A stretch of 48,580 nt of DNA from Cochliopodium minus (lineage: Eukaryota; Discosea; Himatismenida; Cochliopodiidae). The translations under genes and the position numbers were made by a program. Shown here piece by piece: positions 12,001 to 20,942 of this stretch. The stretch spans positions 1 through 48,580 of the forward strand of contig JAMYWO010000030.1 of assembly GCA_024220525.1 (NCBI GenBank), read 5' to 3'. The notes beneath the pieces are model-generated. The model searched no databases, was not told where the DNA came from, and worked only from the letters and a program-made list of their open reading frames with translations. How positions within the stretch are numbered: position 1 is the stretch's first letter; every line of letters starts with the position of its first letter.

Positions 12001-12557
12001 AATAAAAATAACAATTAAATTTAAAAACAAAAACTTTGTTTTTAGGTACCTTGTGGCACTTTGGGAAAGCAAGAGCAAAAGATGTTTTCTATGAACAAAT
12101 ACATGCAAATTTGCCTTTACTCATTTTACATACTAATGATGAAAATACAAGCGTTGTGAAATCTTGCAAGAAAGCACTACGCAACTTAGGACCACTGTTT
12201 AGAGTAGAAGAAATTAACAATCTTTTTCAAAGCGAAAACTTTGATGAAGAAAGATATTTAAAATACTCCATGTTCCTCGATGAACTTTGCAAATTGTTGG
12301 TCAAAGCTTATCCTGAGAAAATGAATTATCTCGTAATGACTTGTGTTCAACAATTTAAGAGTGAATGGGAAATAATTCGTGCAAATTCAGTTTCTTTTGT
12401 TGGATATTTATTGGGTCATCTTCCCTTGGAAAAGCGCCAAGATTCAAACTTAAATCCTGGCCTTGTTGCTAATGCAATTGTTGGACTTTTGACAGATTCT
12501 TCTGCCATTGTTCGAGAGAAAGCTTCAGAATCAATTTCTTTACTTTATTCTTATTAA
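6083..12557 (+). CDS. MROH1: Maestro heat-like repeat protein 1 (MROH1/HEATR7A)
   Basis: Twelve exons: 6083-6605, 6670-6975, 7040-7132, 7185-7496, 7582-7781, 7897-9576, 9815-10181, 10355-10603, 10730-11044, 11313-11555, 11716-11970 and 12046-12557. They sum to 5055 nt and encode 1684 aa (human MROH1 1641 aa), with every phase consistent. The protein is HEAT repeats throughout and is alignable with animal MROH1 end to end: Asp-Trp-Gln-Gln-Ala-Ala-Ser near residue 125, Val-Leu-Trp-Pro-Tyr-Leu-Leu at the start of the large exon, and Phe-Lys-Ser-Glu-Trp-Glu near the C-terminus. Animal MROH1 is linked to lysosome and WASH-associated processes; no catalytic site is expected. The start is the ATG at 6083, after a 17-nt A-run. 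Introns 6, 7, 9 and 10 are long AT microsatellites. The gene is converging on the p22phox-like gene, with 83 bp between stops. Confidence 0.95.
9577..9814 (+). repeat. TTATTA-rich intron 6 of MROH1
   Basis: The intron is almost wholly T and A in TTATTA/TTTTTA runs on the sense strand. Donor GTACCC and acceptor TTGTAG join exons in phase between Thr-Ser and Val-Arg-Lys-Asn, where family members are continuous. Confidence 0.8.
11045..11312 (+). repeat. TATTTTAA-type microsatellite in MROH1 intron 9
   Basis: About 20 imperfect copies of 8-9 nt units (ATATTTTA and TTATTTTA alternating) lie between exons 9 and 10. Both splice sites are in phase, so the microsatellite is a genuine intron and not a break in the gene. 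Confidence 0.8.
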
Positions 12558-12640
12558 ATTAAATTTCTTTTTTTTACTTGTCAAAGAAAAACAAAATTAT
12601 TTTTAACTTTTTATTTTATATATTCAAAATTCTTCTTTAT

Positions 12641-13143
12641 TTAGATTAGCCAATCTAAATTTTCGGGTGCCTTTGCCAATTCTGAAGAATCCAATCCTTT
12701 TTCACATCTAATGGTAGAAATAACATAAAGCAAACAAGAACTATCCCAAAAAATTGCAGCCATCCAAGTGGGAACTGCGAACCAAAGATAAATTGATACA
12801 CCACCAGTAACCAATGCACTGAAAAAAAAATTTTGGAATATAGCAAGAATTTGTTTCAAATGTCTGAAAGGCCAAAAAAATGGAAGCAATATAAACCCCA
12901 TTATCCTTAAATTAAATATCGATTTGTTAAAAAAAAAGAATTTTTAAAATAGTACTAATTTGTTACATTCCATAAATACCAACAGGTTGTTCTTTTTGAT
13001 ATACAGAAAGAATAGGAATTGATAATAAAATTGTTGCTGTGAAAGAATTTTTATTTTTGATTATTTTTTAAATGTTTTTTAGATATACCAAGGCATGCAG
13101 CTTTGGCCATATTTCTGGCCCAACGATTAAATATAAATTTCAT
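12641..13143 (-). CDS. Small membrane protein, p22phox (CYBA)-like
   Basis: Three exons, 13143-13089, 13036-12967 and 12905-12641, join in phase to 129 aa. The chain has four hydrophobic segments: Ala-Ala-Cys-Leu-Ala-Thr-Ile-Leu-Leu, Tyr-Gly-Met-Ile-Met-Gly-Phe, Ala-Leu-Val-Thr-Gly-Gly-Val, and Trp-Met-Ala-Ala-Ile-Phe-Trp. An N-terminal Asn-Arg-Trp-Ala-Arg lies before the first helix. Order and spacing recall p22phox: Gly-Ile-Tyr-Gly ahead of helix 2, then a polar turn, then a long helix ending in a basic patch with Arg-Cys-Glu-Lys-Gly. p22phox stabilises NADPH-oxidase subunits in membranes. The match is weak and by eye; no proline-rich tail is present, as also in short amoebal forms. A MARVEL-like or unrelated four-helix protein is possible. 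There is no oxidase gene nearby. Confidence 0.4.
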
Positions 13144-13989
13144 ATTACAATTCTTTCAATTTTTTTTATTTAAATTATTCAATAAATTGTTTCATAGAGT
13201 TTAAGAAAGGAGATTTGAAAAAGGGAATCTAACTTGGTTTTTCATTCTTTGAAAGATTTCATTTTAAAACACAAAGAGGGAGAAGCATTGAAAAGAAGAT
13301 TTTGGAGTTAATTTTGATATTTCACAACTTTTTTTATTTTCTATTGAGATCACTTGGTTATTTGAGATTAGAAAGAAAAAGAGTTATTTAGTTTTAGAAT
13401 TCAGAAGCACAGAAGGTTTGAAGTTTACATTTATTTGACAACTTTTCGTAAAATACTGAGATTTTGACAAAAAGAAAGAAAAGAAGGAGACAATTGAAAT
13501 CTTTCCCTAAGTTACTGATTTGATACAAGTTTAAAATTTTCCTCCTTTTTTCAAGTTAATTTTATTTTTATTTTTATTTTTAAGTTATTATGATTTTTTT
13601 TTATTTTTATTATTCGTAATTATTTTTTTTTTTTTTCCGATTACTTTTTTTCCAAAATTACTTTTTTTTCGATTACTTCTTTTCAAAACTTGTTTTTTCT
13701 TTTCCAAACCAAAATGAACATGGTTGAGAGAGAAGAAGTGAAAGAGTTCAGTTTCATTTGAAANTAAATAAAATAAATAAAATAAATAAAATAAATAAAA
13801 TAAATAAAATAAATAAAATAAATAAAATAAATAAAATAAATCAAATAAATAAATTTTTTTTTAAAAAAAAAAATAAAAAATAAAAATCAAAAAAAGTTGC
13901 AAAAATCAAAAAATTAATAAATCTAAAAAAAGAAATAAAAAATAAAAATCAAAAAAAGAAATTGGACAATTTAATTTTTAAAATGTTAG
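13144..13989. other. Gene-poor stretch with single-N join
   Basis: No coding exon could be supported here. 13200-13550 is A/T-rich without tandem structure. 13764-13850 is an AAATAAAAT microsatellite that begins right after a single unresolved base at 13764. The first exons of the phosphatase to the right should lie here and are absent, so this is a probable contig join. Confidence 0.6.
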
Positions 13990-14872
13990 GGAGATTATGT
14001 TGACAGAGGCCCTCACTCTTTAGAGCTTGTTGCATATCTTTTTGCTAACAAGATTTTGCATCCCAACAAATGGTTCTTATTGAGAGGAAACCAGTAAAAA
14101 AATTTTTTATTTTTTTTATTTTTTTATTATTTTTTTATTATTTTTTCATTTTTTTATATTTTTATTTTATTTTATTTTATTTTATTTTAGTGAGGCAAGC
14201 AGCATTAACGGGGACATCAGCAGATTTAAAAGCGGGAGTTTCAAGTCACAGTGTATGAATTATGAGTTTGGGGAACAGATTTGAAGCTTGTGAATGACGT
14301 TTTTGATTACATGCCCTCGCTGCTATTGTTGATCGTTCCATTTTTTGTAAATTTTTAATATTATTTTTTTATTTTTTATTTTTTATTTTTTCATTTTCTA
14401 AATTTATTTTTTTTTTCAATTTTTTATTTAATTTTTTATTTTCGTTTTCATTTTCTAATTTTTTTTTATTTTCCTTTTCATTTTTTTTAATTATTTTATT
14501 TTTTATTTAAAATTGATAAATTTTATTAATTTAATTTCATTTTTTATTACTTAACGATTTTATTTTTTTATTTTTTTTTTTTAATTTCATTTAAAGGTAC
14601 GCACGGGGAATTCCAAGAACAATAATTCAAACAAATGACATTTCAAAAATTCAAAACGTGCAACGCCCTATCAGCTCCTTGTTGAACGCGACGTGTTGGT
14701 GTTAGATCTCCTTTGAGTGATCCTGCTGGTGAGGAAGATCAACTTGACAACAATGTGTAAACAAAAGGGGGATGGTCTCAAAGGTAATCTTTATGAAATC
14801 TTTATAAACCTGTTTTAAATCAAAATAAAAATTTTATTTTTTTAATTATTTTCAACTTTTATTTTTATTTTT

Positions 14873-14905
<33 letters not shown>

Positions 14906-15390
14906 TTATTTTTATTTATTATTTTTATTTTTATTTTTATTTTTATTTTTATTTTTATTTTTATTTTTATATTTTTCTTTTATATTTTTCTTTTATATTT
15001 TTTTTTTATATTTTTTTTTTATATTTTTTTTATTTCTTTTTTTTCTGTGTTTATATAAAATTATGTTTTTTATTTTTTGTTTGTCAAAAATATATAATTA
15101 TACTTTAATTTTTTTTTAAAAATTATTTTTGTTTTGAAAACATAGTTTTTGGGAGAGAATCTGTCGAGAAATTCTTTAAACAAACAAATTGCAATTATTT
15201 AATAAGAGCTCATCAACCCCCCAAGCTCGGCATCAAAGTGCAGCACTCTGCCAAAGTGTTGACTGTCTTTTCTTCTTCTCATTACTGTGGTGGAAATAAT
15301 AAGGCTGCTGTTGTTTTGATTTCGGATGGAAAGTTACATTTGATGATCGCCAATATTTTGGATAATACTATTGAGAGTGATGAAAATTAA
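13990..15390 (+). pseudogene. PPP-family Ser/Thr phosphatase, N-truncated with serial frameshifts
   Basis: Exons 13990-14093, 14191-14346, 14597-14783 and 15146-15390. The PPP metal-site motifs are clear: Gly-Asp-Tyr-Val-Asp-Arg-Gly at the start, Arg-Gly-Asn-His-Glu formed across the first junction, Thr-His-Gly-Gly-Ile-Pro-Arg, Trp-Ser-Asp-Pro-Ala, Ile-Arg-Ala-His-Gln, and a final Phe-Ser-Ser-Ser-His-Tyr-Cys-Gly-Gly-Asn-Asn. Exons 1 and 4 read cleanly. Exons 2 and 3 recover the family sequence only if about five to seven single bases are missing, near 14280, 14315, 14606, 14673, 14714, about 14757 and 14769. Most sit in runs of T, C or G. The N-terminal Gly-Asp-x-His-Gly part is absent. Undercalled homopolymers near a contig join explain this as well as gene decay. 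The Cys-Gly-Gly-Asn-Asn C-terminus differs from PP1/PP2A (Pro-Asn-Tyr-Cys-Gly), so the subfamily is unclear. Confidence 0.75.
14850..15060 (+). repeat. T4-5A microsatellite in phosphatase intron
   Basis: About 200 nt of TTTTTA, TTTTA and then ATATTTTTTTT units lie within the last intron of the phosphatase gene. No other structure was seen. Confidence 0.8.
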
Positions 15391-15604
15391 AAACTAAAAA
15401 CAATATAATTGAATTCCTTTTATTTTTTTTTATAGAATAATTGTAAAGAGAAAAATTGTTTAGTTTTTAATAAAGAGTTAATTTGCTATTTATATTATTA
15501 ATTATAATTATAATTATAATAAAAAACAATATCTAATTCAAATCTCATCTAATCAACATTTGAATTCAAAAAATTAAAGATTATTAAAAAAAAAAAAAAA
15601 AAAA

Positions 15605-17253
15605 ATGAGATTAAAAAATTCCAAACGAATATTTTTGTCGTTTATTTTCATTGGATCAATTTTTATTTTAATTTATAACAATATAGAAAATAAAAATCAA
15701 GAGATAATTGGAGGAAAATTAATTCTACAAGAAAAATCAGAGATGGAAAACTCATTTCACTTCCCAAAAAAAGTGCATTTAACATTCAAAGATAAATTTG
15801 AAGATATTCCAAAAGGATCAAAATTTAGAAACAATATATTAAGATGGAAAGGTCAAATAATATTATTTTAAATTTTAAAAAATAAAAAAAAAATAGAATT
15901 GAATCCAGATTTCGAAATTAAATACTACAGTGACGAAGATAGTGAAGAATATGTCAAAAACCATTTCCCCCATCTTCACAAAATTTATCAAAACTTTCCT
16001 TTATTTGTAATGAAACCAGATTTATTGAGATATCTCGTTTTATACAATGAAGGAGGAGTTTATTCAGATATTGATGTTTGTAAATAAAATTTATTGAAAT
16101 AAAATTTATTTTAATTTAATATTTGGAAAGATCCAATTGTCCCAATAAAAAAATGGATGAAGGGATTTGAAAACAAAAAAATTGATCTAGTGATTGCAAA
16201 TGAATTTAGTAGAGAAGATCTAAAAACATATTACGAACTGAAATTAATGTTGAGATATACTCCAAAGTTTGTTCAATGGACGATGTTGTCAACTCCCAAA
16301 AATGAGATTTTAGAAAGAGTTGTTAATGGCTTCATTAAAATGTATCAAACTCATCCCCACTGTCAAATACCAAAATTAAATGTTTTGGAATGTGGTGGCC
16401 CTTATTACTGGGCAGGTATAATTAAAATTAAAAAAATTTTAATTAATTAAAATAAATCTTCTAGATACTATTAGTGATTATTTAGTGGAAAAAGTGGATA
16501 AAAATTTTGGAGTTGAAACAGTTCTAATTAATGAAAGGGAAGTGAAATTGATTGGAAACGTTTTAATTTTTCCTATGAATAGGTTTGGAGGTTCAATCAC
16601 CAATTTTTCACTTATTCAACATCAATACAGGGGTAGTTGGAAAACCAAGTTGGGAATAACTTTGCAAAAATTGACAAAAGGAAACAACTCTCTTCATTTT
16701 CAAAATGGGCTGAAATTTTTTCGTGAAGATTTGTACCAAGATTCAATTAAAGAATTTGAAAAAGTTGTATCTAAAGAAGAACTCTACATTTCAAATTACT
16801 TAAAAGGTTCATAAAAAATCAAACATATTTATCTTTTTGTTTAACTTCTTTAAAGGTATTGCTCTTACTAAAACTGGTGGTGATAGTTCTTTGATAGAAA
16901 AAGCATTTTTAAAATCACTTGAAAATGATCCTCACAACTCTGAACCAGCAATCAAATTAACTCTGTTTTTCGAAACAAAAAACTGTGAAAAGTCTTTTTT
17001 CTATGCAAATTTGGCTGTTCAAATTCTCGAATCCACCAAGAAATCAGAATTCTTATTCTTGGATGATCTTGAATATCAAAGTTTACACAACTCTTATTGT
17101 ACTTGCTCTTACTATCTTTTTAATTATGAAAAAGGTGAAAAAGCATGCAAAATTCTTCTTGATCATTTTCCAAATGATATTAAATTGAAACTAATTCAAC
17201 AGAATTATGATAAAACAAATTTCAAAGAAGTCATTAAAGATAAATTTATGTAA
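15605..17253 (+). CDS. GT32 (OCH1-type) glycosyltransferase with C-terminal helical-repeat tail
   Basis: Five exons, 15605-15851, 15897-16079, 16131-16415, 16465-16806 and 16856-17253, join in phase to 484 aa. A single N-terminal membrane anchor (residues about 9-27) gives type II Golgi topology. The catalytic domain follows: Pro-Lys-Lys-Val-His-Leu-Thr, Leu-Asn-Pro-Asp-Phe-Glu, Lys-Pro-Asp-Leu-Leu-Arg-Tyr, and the DxD motif in Gly-Gly-Val-Tyr-Ser-Asp-Ile-Asp-Val, which binds metal and nucleotide sugar. It ends with Gln-His-Gln-Tyr-Arg-Gly-Ser-Trp-Lys, the usual GT32 close. About 160 further residues form helical, TPR-like hairpins (Leu-Tyr-Gln-Asp-Ser-Ile-Lys-Glu-Phe-Glu; Tyr-Glu-Lys-Gly-Glu-Lys-Ala-Cys-Lys) that ordinary OCH1 proteins lack. 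Relatives transfer mannose or other hexoses to glycoproteins or sphingolipids; the sugar cannot be read here. Confidence 0.88.
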
Positions 17254-17431
17254 AAGATAACTGACTCAAATTTATTATTTTATTTTATTTTTTCAGATTT
17301 AAAAAGAAAATTGTCTGACTTTATTTTTTGGGTCTGCTTCTTTAGAAATACGGGTCTGATTGTTTTGATAGAGATATCTACAATTTATAAGATGAAATAA
17401 TGAAAATAAAAACGAATTAAACAATCAAATC

Positions 17432-19636
17432 ATGGAAGATAAAGAAAGCAAAAGGATATTAGGAAAAAAAGCAATATGCATCAAACAATTATTCCAAAAA
17501 TGGAGTCTATTATTGTTGATAGTGATTTTATTTCTCTTATTCTTTTACATAGAGATGAAAACATTAACCAATAATGCAAAGAAGCAAATAGAAGACAGAT
17601 GCTATGATTTTGAAATTCAAATAAATGAGATGATAGAAAGTTCTTATGGTGAAATAAATAACCAAAAAAATAAAGTGAAAGGAGAGATTGATGATTTTGT
17701 CTATAAAAGCTATCAATCGATTTATACTGTTGTAAATGTGACCGTGGATACCACAGAATGGCTTATCTTCATGCAATTCAGAAAATTCTTTTGCATATTC
17801 GAGATCATTGTTCAATTTTTTCCAACCCAATTCAATTTGAACATTCCATTTTTGAGATTACAAACATTAGAAGGTATTCAACATTTTTTTTTGTTTTTTC
17901 AATTAAATATTTTTCTTTACACAGAAAAAAGAGAATGCGAAAAAATGAAAACAGAATTGAAAGAAAATCCAAATGATTTAAGAAATCTTGAGAGAGATCT
18001 TTCCATATCATTTCAAATAAATGCGACACAAGAAGTGATGAAGCTACTGGAGCTTCCCAAAGTCCTTCTACAATCCCTCATCAATGCTTCTTTGCCAGAT
18101 TATAATGCTCCATTCACTTTTACAGATATGAAAAGTTCAAAGACAAATTTCACTTACTGCAAACAAAATTTAAAATGGAAAAACTTTGATAAAAACTTTT
18201 CTTCTTTCTTCATCTTTTGTATTTCTCTTATTTGTTTCTTTTCAGCCGTAAATTATTTTTTTATTTAAAATTGATTTAATTTTGATTTATAAAAAACAGA
18301 TTTTCATCTTGAATTTTACTTTGCAAGTTATCATAGCTTCATATCCTAACAAGAAATTTGTTTTTTGCATCAGAAGCTGTTCCAAAAAGATTCTTCTCGG
18401 AAGTAAATCTCACAAATCTTTTAAAAAAAGATGGTTCCTCTCCTTCGTTAAAAACAATGTAAAAGAAAAAAATGAAAATTTTCAATAAATTAATTTTGAT
18501 CAAAAAAAAATAGACTACCAATATGATCTTATTGTATTGTTTCATTATCCTATCTTTTTTGGCGCTTACACTCCTCTTCATGAACAATATCGAAACCAAG
18601 GTCAAAAAGACAGTGCAAAATGATTTCATCACTCCTCTCAACAATTCCATTAACAACTTTACCTCTTCTTTCTACTCCACTTATCAGAATTACAATGAAA
18701 AATTCGCTCTTAATTTAACTGTGTTCCAAAATGAGACAAACAATTCTTTGGGGGTGGTAAAAAATTTCCATTTTAAAAATTCTCTTCATTTATTTTTTTA
18801 AATATTATAGTTCAAAGAAGAAATTTTGTTCGTGGCTGACTTTTTGTACGACAAAATAGATTTAGTAACAGAAAAAATAAAAGGAATATGTAAACTACTA
18901 TCTTTTTCTAAATTCAAAATTTTTTTTAACTTTTTATTTTTTGTTAAAAGTGGGATCTACTTTAACAGATATTGCAACACAGTTTCTCAGTTGTGCTTTT
19001 TTCTTTTTGGAGATACCTGATTATATGAGAAAGTTTGTGAACATTGTACCCTTTGTGGAATTCCCTTCTTTTCAAATTTCTCCTCCTATTCTCTCAACCA
19101 ACAGATTTGCTTCCAACACTGCCCTTTCTTTCCAAAACAAAGTAAGCGATTGCTTTTCAACTATCAAAAGTGTTGTTCTCAAAGTAATTTTTATTGAAAA
19201 TTAATAATAATACAAATTAATATTTTTTACAAAAAAATTTTAGACAATGTTTATTTTCATTGCTCTTGCTTTTTTTTGCTTTTTGCCTTATTTTATTGGC
19301 TTGGGTGCGGTCCTAATACTTGGGAAGAAAGACAAAAACAGTGAAAAAGAAGAAGGAAACCAACAAAAATTCTTTGAGAGAATCAATTCTAATATCCACA
19401 AAGATCTTAACAATCATAATGATAACAAAGACAATATTGAAAATAATAGTGATAATGGAACTGACCTAAATAATAAAAAATTTAGTGATTTTATCAATCA
19501 AGATTTCAACTATATCGAAAACAACATTATTGGCAACAAACCCACCAAACATTCAGAAAATACTAAAGTCAGGCACAATAAAAAGAGAGGACTTTCAAAG
19601 TCTTACAACAATGACAAAAACAACTCTTTTGTATAA
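17432..19636 (+). CDS. Four-TM protein with two large ectodomain loops
   Basis: Likely exons 17432-17873, 17925-18247, 18337-18402, 18514-18756, 18811-18889, 18951-19183 and 19244-19636 give about 592 aa in frame; the ends of exon 3 are the least certain. Topology by eye: basic N-tail, TM1 (residues about 25-42), a loop of about 190 aa with Asn-x-Ser/Thr sites and Cys, TM2 before 18247, TM3 at the start of exon 4, a second similar-sized loop with many glycosylation sites, TM4 at the start of the last exon, then a 110-aa Asn/Lys-rich cytoplasmic tail. The two-loop repeat and Ala-Ser-Leu-Pro-Asp-Tyr / Ile-Pro-Asp-Tyr motifs before TM2 and TM4 recall the prominin/Prm1 class of membrane proteins, Prm1 being a fungal mating-fusion factor. 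That resemblance is topological only. I do not recognise the family firmly. Confidence 0.65.
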
Positions 19637-19726
19637 ACAAGATAATTAATTAAAAATAAATTGAAAATAAAAATAAAATAAATTAAATTTTTTAAAAATA
19701 AATTAAATTTTAATAAAATCTTGGTT

Positions 19727-20880
19727 TTAATAATCGTCATCATTAGCCAAATCATTCACAAACTTTTTGTAGTCTTCCAAAACATTATCTTTGGTGGAAG
19801 AAAAATTGGTTTGTTTCGCTTTGCCTTTTCCATTTTTTGGTGATTTGTTTTTGTTTGTGTTTTTATCCTCCTCATCTTTTTTTGGTTTTTTGTTGTTTTT
19901 ACTTTGAGAACCACGAGAACTTGTGCCAGTAGTAGAAGAAACAAAAGGGAAATACTGTTTTTTTTCGATCGTTTTTAAATGTTCTATCACTTCTTGGTCC
20001 ATGCGAGCAAGGATGGATGTGGCTTTTATCTTTTTCACTTTTTTTTTGGTTTCAGTTCCTTTATTGGGTCTTATATGGTGTCCAATAATAACAAAATTCC
20101 CTTTATTTATTATTATTTTATTAGTTTCGAAAATAAAGTATTATCTCTGATTATATTTATGGTTTGAATGCTTATATTATTCAGCGGATATAATAAATTG
20201 TTTTTAATTTCTTTTTTTACCTCTTTTTACATTTTTGAAATCCTTTATTTTGAAGATAACAAAATTACCTTCATTTAATGTCGCTTCTTCTTCAATTGTG
20301 GATTCCAGTGAATTATTAATTTTGTTGTATTGGTAATCTGTATCTTCTATTGAAATGTGAACCACAAATAATCCTAAAAATAAACAACATATCCTTTCGG
20401 GAAATATCTTGGTAATTGTTCCTTCTTTATAATTTATAAAATTGTGATTATTATTTATTTCTCAAAAAAAAAATAATTAATTTTCTTACTGAGCATCATC
20501 CCCACTTTTGGTGTAAATACAAGAAAATCAGATTGTATAGGAAAATGAATATGTTTTGATTCATTCAAAATATTTCCGTATTTTGATAATAATTTGGTAT
20601 TGTGATGTGAGATTGGCACTCCTTGGAATTCTTCATTATATAAAAATAATAAAGTTCCTAATAATTTAGTAATCTCTTGTTTTTCATTTCCCAATTGAGA
20701 TGGTAAAAGATGTAATCTTATTTTTTTGATCAAGGATTTTTTGGAATAAAATTGGAATTGATAAATATTCGAGAAATGTTTAAATGATTGGGAAAAATAA
20801 TACATTATATTCACTCTGACCAAATTAAAGATATCATTTTGTTCTATATTTTCGGCAGTTTGAAGTTCAGAAGTTTGCAT
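19727..20880 (-). CDS. POLR1F: RNA polymerase I subunit RPA43
   Basis: Exons 20880-20490, 20424-20269 and 20100-19727 give 306 aa. RPA43 pairs with RPA14 as the Pol I stalk and contacts Rrn3/TIF-IA during rDNA initiation. Evidence: the N-terminal Rpb7-N-like part contains Ile-Arg-Leu-His-Leu-Leu-Pro, then Gln-Gly-Val-Pro-Ile-Ser-His and Ile-Leu-Asn-Glu-Ser-Lys-His-Ile-His-Phe-Pro. Next comes a barrel entry Phe-Leu-Val-Phe-Thr-Pro-Lys-Val-Gly with Gly-Thr-Ile-Thr-Lys-Ile-Phe-Pro-Glu after the junction. The C-terminus is a Lys/Ser/Asn-rich tail ending in an acidic stretch. It is divergent from the PX-oxidoreductase gene, with only 62 bp between the two start codons. Confidence 0.85.
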
Positions 20881-20942
20881 TTTTTTTTTTTTTTTGAAAC
20901 ATTCATCAATTTTAAAAAAAAATTGTACAAAATCTAATAATA
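20881..20942. promoter_or_regulatory. 62-bp divergent promoter, RPA43 / PX-oxidoreductase
   Basis: Only 62 bp separate the two ATGs. The segment holds a T-run, an A-run and a central GAAACATTC-like patch. No longer 5' space is available unless transcripts overlap. Confidence 0.55.
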
